In this document: in pieces, positions 62,383 to 64,000 of the stretch
Position numbering within the stretch: the stretch's first letter is position 1
Layout of the letters: every line of letters begins with the position of its first letter
Assembly: GCF_003428335.1 (NCBI RefSeq)
Contig: NZ_CP031704.1
Location: 2,790,001 to 2,854,000, forward strand
Source of the DNA: Solimonas sp. K1W22B-7
GTDB taxonomy: Bacteria; Pseudomonadota; Gammaproteobacteria; Nevskiales; Nevskiaceae
Reading direction: 5' to 3'
DNA: 64,000 bases
Notes under the pieces: generated by a model
Database searches by the model: none
Told to the model about the DNA's origin: nothing
The model's input: only the letters and a program-made list of their open reading frames with translations
Program-made: the position numbers and the translations under genes

Positions 62383-63033
62383 ATGAGGATGCTGGCCAGG
62401 CTGCTGCTGGTCCTCGGACTGGCAGCGGCCGCGTCCTGCCGCGCGGAGGCGCCGCCCGCAAAGGCGGCCGCCCCGTTCGACTACTGGATCCTGGCCCTGT
62501 CCTGGTCGCCGGAGTACTGCGCCTCCAGCAGCAGCAACGGCGACACGCAGTGCGAACGGGCCTACCAGTTCGTGGTGCATGGCCTGTGGCCGCAGTATGA
62601 AATCGGCTTCCCGCGCGACTGCGGCCGCACCAAGGCCGTACCGGGCCGGCTGGTGGAACGCATGCTGCCGCTGATGCCCAGCGAGCGGCTGATCGAGCAC
62701 GAGTGGCGCAAGCACGGTGCCTGCAGCGGGCTCGACGTGCAGGAGTACTTCCTGCAGACCGAGCGTGCGCGGCGGCGCATCGTGATCCCCGATGCTTACG
62801 CCGCGCCGGACAAGCCCATCGTCAGCAACGTGGCGGAAATCGAGCGGCGTTTCATGCAGGCCAACCCTGGCCTGCAGTCCGACGGCATCGCCCTGAGCTG
62901 CAAGAGCCGCTGGCTCAGCGAGGTCCGCATCTGCCTGGACCAGGACTTCGGCTTCCGCGCATGCGGCCGGGACGTCGGCGACCGCTGCCGCGGCGAGGTC
63001 AGCATCCGGCCAAGCAGGCCGGGACGGCGCTGA
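62383..63033 (+). CDS. Secreted ribonuclease T2 (RNase I type)
   Basis: 216 aa. Signal peptide MRMLARLLLVLGLAAAASCRAE (the Cys may be lipidated or simply mature). Catalytic segments CAS I (FVVHGLWPQYE, His) and CAS II (HEWRKHGACSG, two His and the Glu region) are intact, with an LSWSPEYCAS start typical of bacterial RNase I. It degrades periplasmic or external RNA to mononucleotides. Starts three bases after the ppsA stop, so it may be co-transcribed. Ends at a strong bidirectional terminator. Confidence 0.93.
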   Translation: MRMLARLLLVLGLAAAASCRAEAPPAKAAAPFDYWILALSWSPEYCASSSSNGDTQCERAYQFVVHGLWPQYEIGFPRDCGRTKAVPGRLVERMLPLMPSERLIEHEWRKHGACSGLDVQEYFLQTERARRRIVIPDAYAAPDKPIVSNVAEIERRFMQANPGLQSDGIALSCKSRWLSEVRICLDQDFGFRACGRDVGDRCRGEVSIRPSRPGRR

Positions 63034-63040
63034 AGCCACT

Positions 63041-63081
63041 CTGAAACGACAAGGCCCGCATTGCGGGCCTTGTCGTTTCAG
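63041..63081. terminator. Bidirectional terminator between RNase T2 and DUF4336 genes
   Basis: Perfect 20-bp stem (CTGAAACGACAAGGCCCGCA with its complement) with a single-base loop, between convergent genes. GTTTC-rich flanks on both sides resemble intrinsic terminators. Confidence 0.8.
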
Positions 63082-63094
63082 AGCTGACGGACTG

Positions 63095-63772
63095 CTACAG
63101 CCAGTTCATCGCCTTGCGCAGCTTCTCTCGCGCGTCGTCCTCAAGGACGTCGCCATGCGCCAGCACCAGGCGCTCGAAGGGCCACTGCAGGATGCGGTCG
63201 AAACTCGCCCGGGCCTTGCGGCGGTTGACGTAGACCAGCCGCAGCATGCGGTGCCAGCCGACCTCGCCGAGGATGCCGCCGAGCCGCAGGTACCAGCGCG
63301 TCGGCAGGTGGTCGCTGTGCGCGAAGTTCTCGACCAGGTCGCAGGCGATCAGCGAGCGCGTCGGCCGATGGTAGAAGGCGGTTTCGCCCAGCAGGCAGCC
63401 CTCGATCGTCACCAGCTCGAAATCCCCGCCCCAGTCCGGATGCGGCCGCTCGGTCAGCGTCGCGCCGAACTTCAGATCACCGCGCTTGCGCTGCAGTTTC
63501 TCCGGTCCGTGCAGCACGGCCTGCGGCCAGGCCGCGAGGGCTTCGCCGGCGTAGAGGTGATGAAACAGGTTCGGGCAGACGATGTGCCGCACCGGCCCCA
63601 GCTCGTCGATCGCGGCGCGCAGCTCCGGGGTGATCGAGACCGGCGAATGCAGCAGCAGGCCGCCGCTGGTGAGGCGCACCACGGTCATGCGCGTGCCGAC
63701 GTGGAACCCGAAGAAATTCTGCGGTGCGCTACGGCACCAGATGCCCTCGGCCACCGGCGTCAGTGTCGTCAT
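63095..63772 (-). CDS. DUF4336 protein (metallo-beta-lactamase-like)
   Basis: 225 aa from the ATG at 63772, with GGGAG seven bases upstream. The pattern TPVAEGIWCRSAPQNFFGFHVGTRMTVVRL, LLLHSPVSITPELRAAIDELGPVRHIVCPNLFHHLYAGE, and late LIACDLVENFAH and LVLAHGDVLED matches DUF4336. This family resembles metallo-beta-lactamases but has non-canonical ligands (NLFHHLY in place of HxHxDH). Biochemical role unknown. Predicted cytosolic. Flanked by a terminator on one side and a REP-like element on the other. Confidence 0.85.
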   Translation of the reverse strand: MTTLTPVAEGIWCRSAPQNFFGFHVGTRMTVVRLTSGGLLLHSPVSITPELRAAIDELGPVRHIVCPNLFHHLYAGEALAAWPQAVLHGPEKLQRKRGDLKFGATLTERPHPDWGGDFELVTIEGCLLGETAFYHRPTRSLIACDLVENFAHSDHLPTRWYLRLGGILGEVGWHRMLRLVYVNRRKARASFDRILQWPFERLVLAHGDVLEDDAREKLRKAMNWL

Positions 63773-63822
63773 GGTCAAGCTCCCTGGGATGGGCTGAGCT
63801 TACGCCAGATAAGGTGTCTGTT

Positions 63823-63885
63823 GTGGGAGCGACGCAAGTCGCGATCTTTAGAGGGGGAAAAGATCGCGACTCGCGTCGCTCCCAC
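63823..63885. repeat. REP-like inverted repeat (GTGGGAGCGACGC type)
   Basis: 26-bp arms (25 matches), outer sequence GTGGGAGCGACGC, inner AGTCGCGATCTT, around an 11-base GA-rich loop. It lies between the last partial gene and the DUF4336 gene. Confidence 0.9.
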
Positions 63886-63895
63886 ATAAGAAACT

Positions 63896-64000
63896 TCAGG
63901 CCGGCCGGTCCAGCCAGACCTCGAGCCCCTGCGCATTCAGCTCGATATCGAAGGCCAGCAGTTCGCGAACCCTGGCCTCGGGCATCGTGCTGCCAAGCTG
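63896..64000 (-). CDS. 3' end of an unidentified gene
   Basis: The last 34 codons of an open frame entering from beyond 64000, ending LNAQGLEVWLDRPA and TGA (63898-63896). An internal ATG (MPEARVRELL) is present, but the frame is open to the window edge. Not enough sequence to assign a family. Confidence 0.5.
   Translation of the reverse strand, partial: QLGSTMPEARVRELLAFDIELNAQGLEVWLDRPA

Overview
The window is a GC-rich (roughly two-thirds G+C by eye) chromosomal segment, almost entirely protein-coding. I see no rRNA, tRNA, CRISPR array or intact transposon. The order gyrA, serC, pheA, hisC, tyrA on one side and mtnA, mtaD, ubiG, a MupP/Gph-type phosphatase and a YciK-type SDR on the other is, from memory, the gammaproteobacterial neighbourhood known from Pseudomonas. 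An RND-superfamily exporter paired with a DUF1329 protein, plus abundant Tat-exported enzymes, suggests a free-living gammaproteobacterium, perhaps near Nevskiales/Solimonadaceae. That placement is inference.

Layout. 1-5.2 kb (minus): serC, serA, pheA, hisC, tyrA, an aromatic amino acid and serine operon. serA sits between two copies of one palindromic repeat. 5.3-9.5 kb: a VapBC toxin-antitoxin pair, a YbaL/KefB-type antiporter and a secreted DUF3616 protein. 9.7-12.4 kb: gyrA. 12.6-16.5 kb: a PepSY membrane protein, a TonB-dependent receptor and a DUF2946 protein, a likely metal-uptake operon wedged between gyrA and mtnA. 16.7-23 kb: divergent mtnA/mtaD (methylthioadenosine salvage), then ubiG, a HAD phosphatase, a degenerate GGDEF-EAL protein and a YciK-type SDR. 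23-25 kb: a lower-GC OafA-type acyltransferase. 25.3-30.4 kb: an ECF sigma factor with a putative anti-sigma protein and a YfbK-type VWA lipoprotein, a DUF2846 lipoprotein and a transglutaminase-like protein. 30.8-36.6 kb: an SDR/P450 pair, a two-domain putative peptidoglycan hydrolase, a Sir2/HD pair and a TetR regulator.

36.6-45.3 kb holds the Kdp potassium system (kdpF, A, B, C, D, E). It is preceded by a 101-aa IS110-like mini-protein and a 27-residue membrane peptide, and two KdpE-like direct repeats lie upstream. kdpE and the following efflux adaptor gene carry four single-base indels within about 1 kb. 46.5-50.5 kb: RND exporter plus DUF1329. 50.6-53.3 kb: a PhoPQ-like two-component operon headed by two small envelope proteins and 11-bp-spaced direct repeats. 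53.3-55.7 kb: mipA/ompV-like gene, orn, phhB-type dehydratase, recR. 55.9-59.1 kb: phoX-phoD, two Tat-exported phosphatases behind a three-half-site Pho box. 59.1-63.0 kb: divergent ppsR/ppsA and an RNase T2. 63.1-64 kb: a DUF4336 protein and the 3' end of an unidentified gene.

The intergenic DNA is rich in short palindromic repeats: three copies of a ~75-83 bp family, two copies of a CCCTCTCCC family and four REP-like GTRGGAGC elements. No single undescribed system dominates. The best leads are the IS110-like mini-protein under apparent KdpE control, the catalytically degenerate GGDEF-EAL protein, the unsecreted two-domain cell-wall hydrolase, an apparent CUG-initiated ECF sigma factor, and the indel cluster in kdpE/adaptor.
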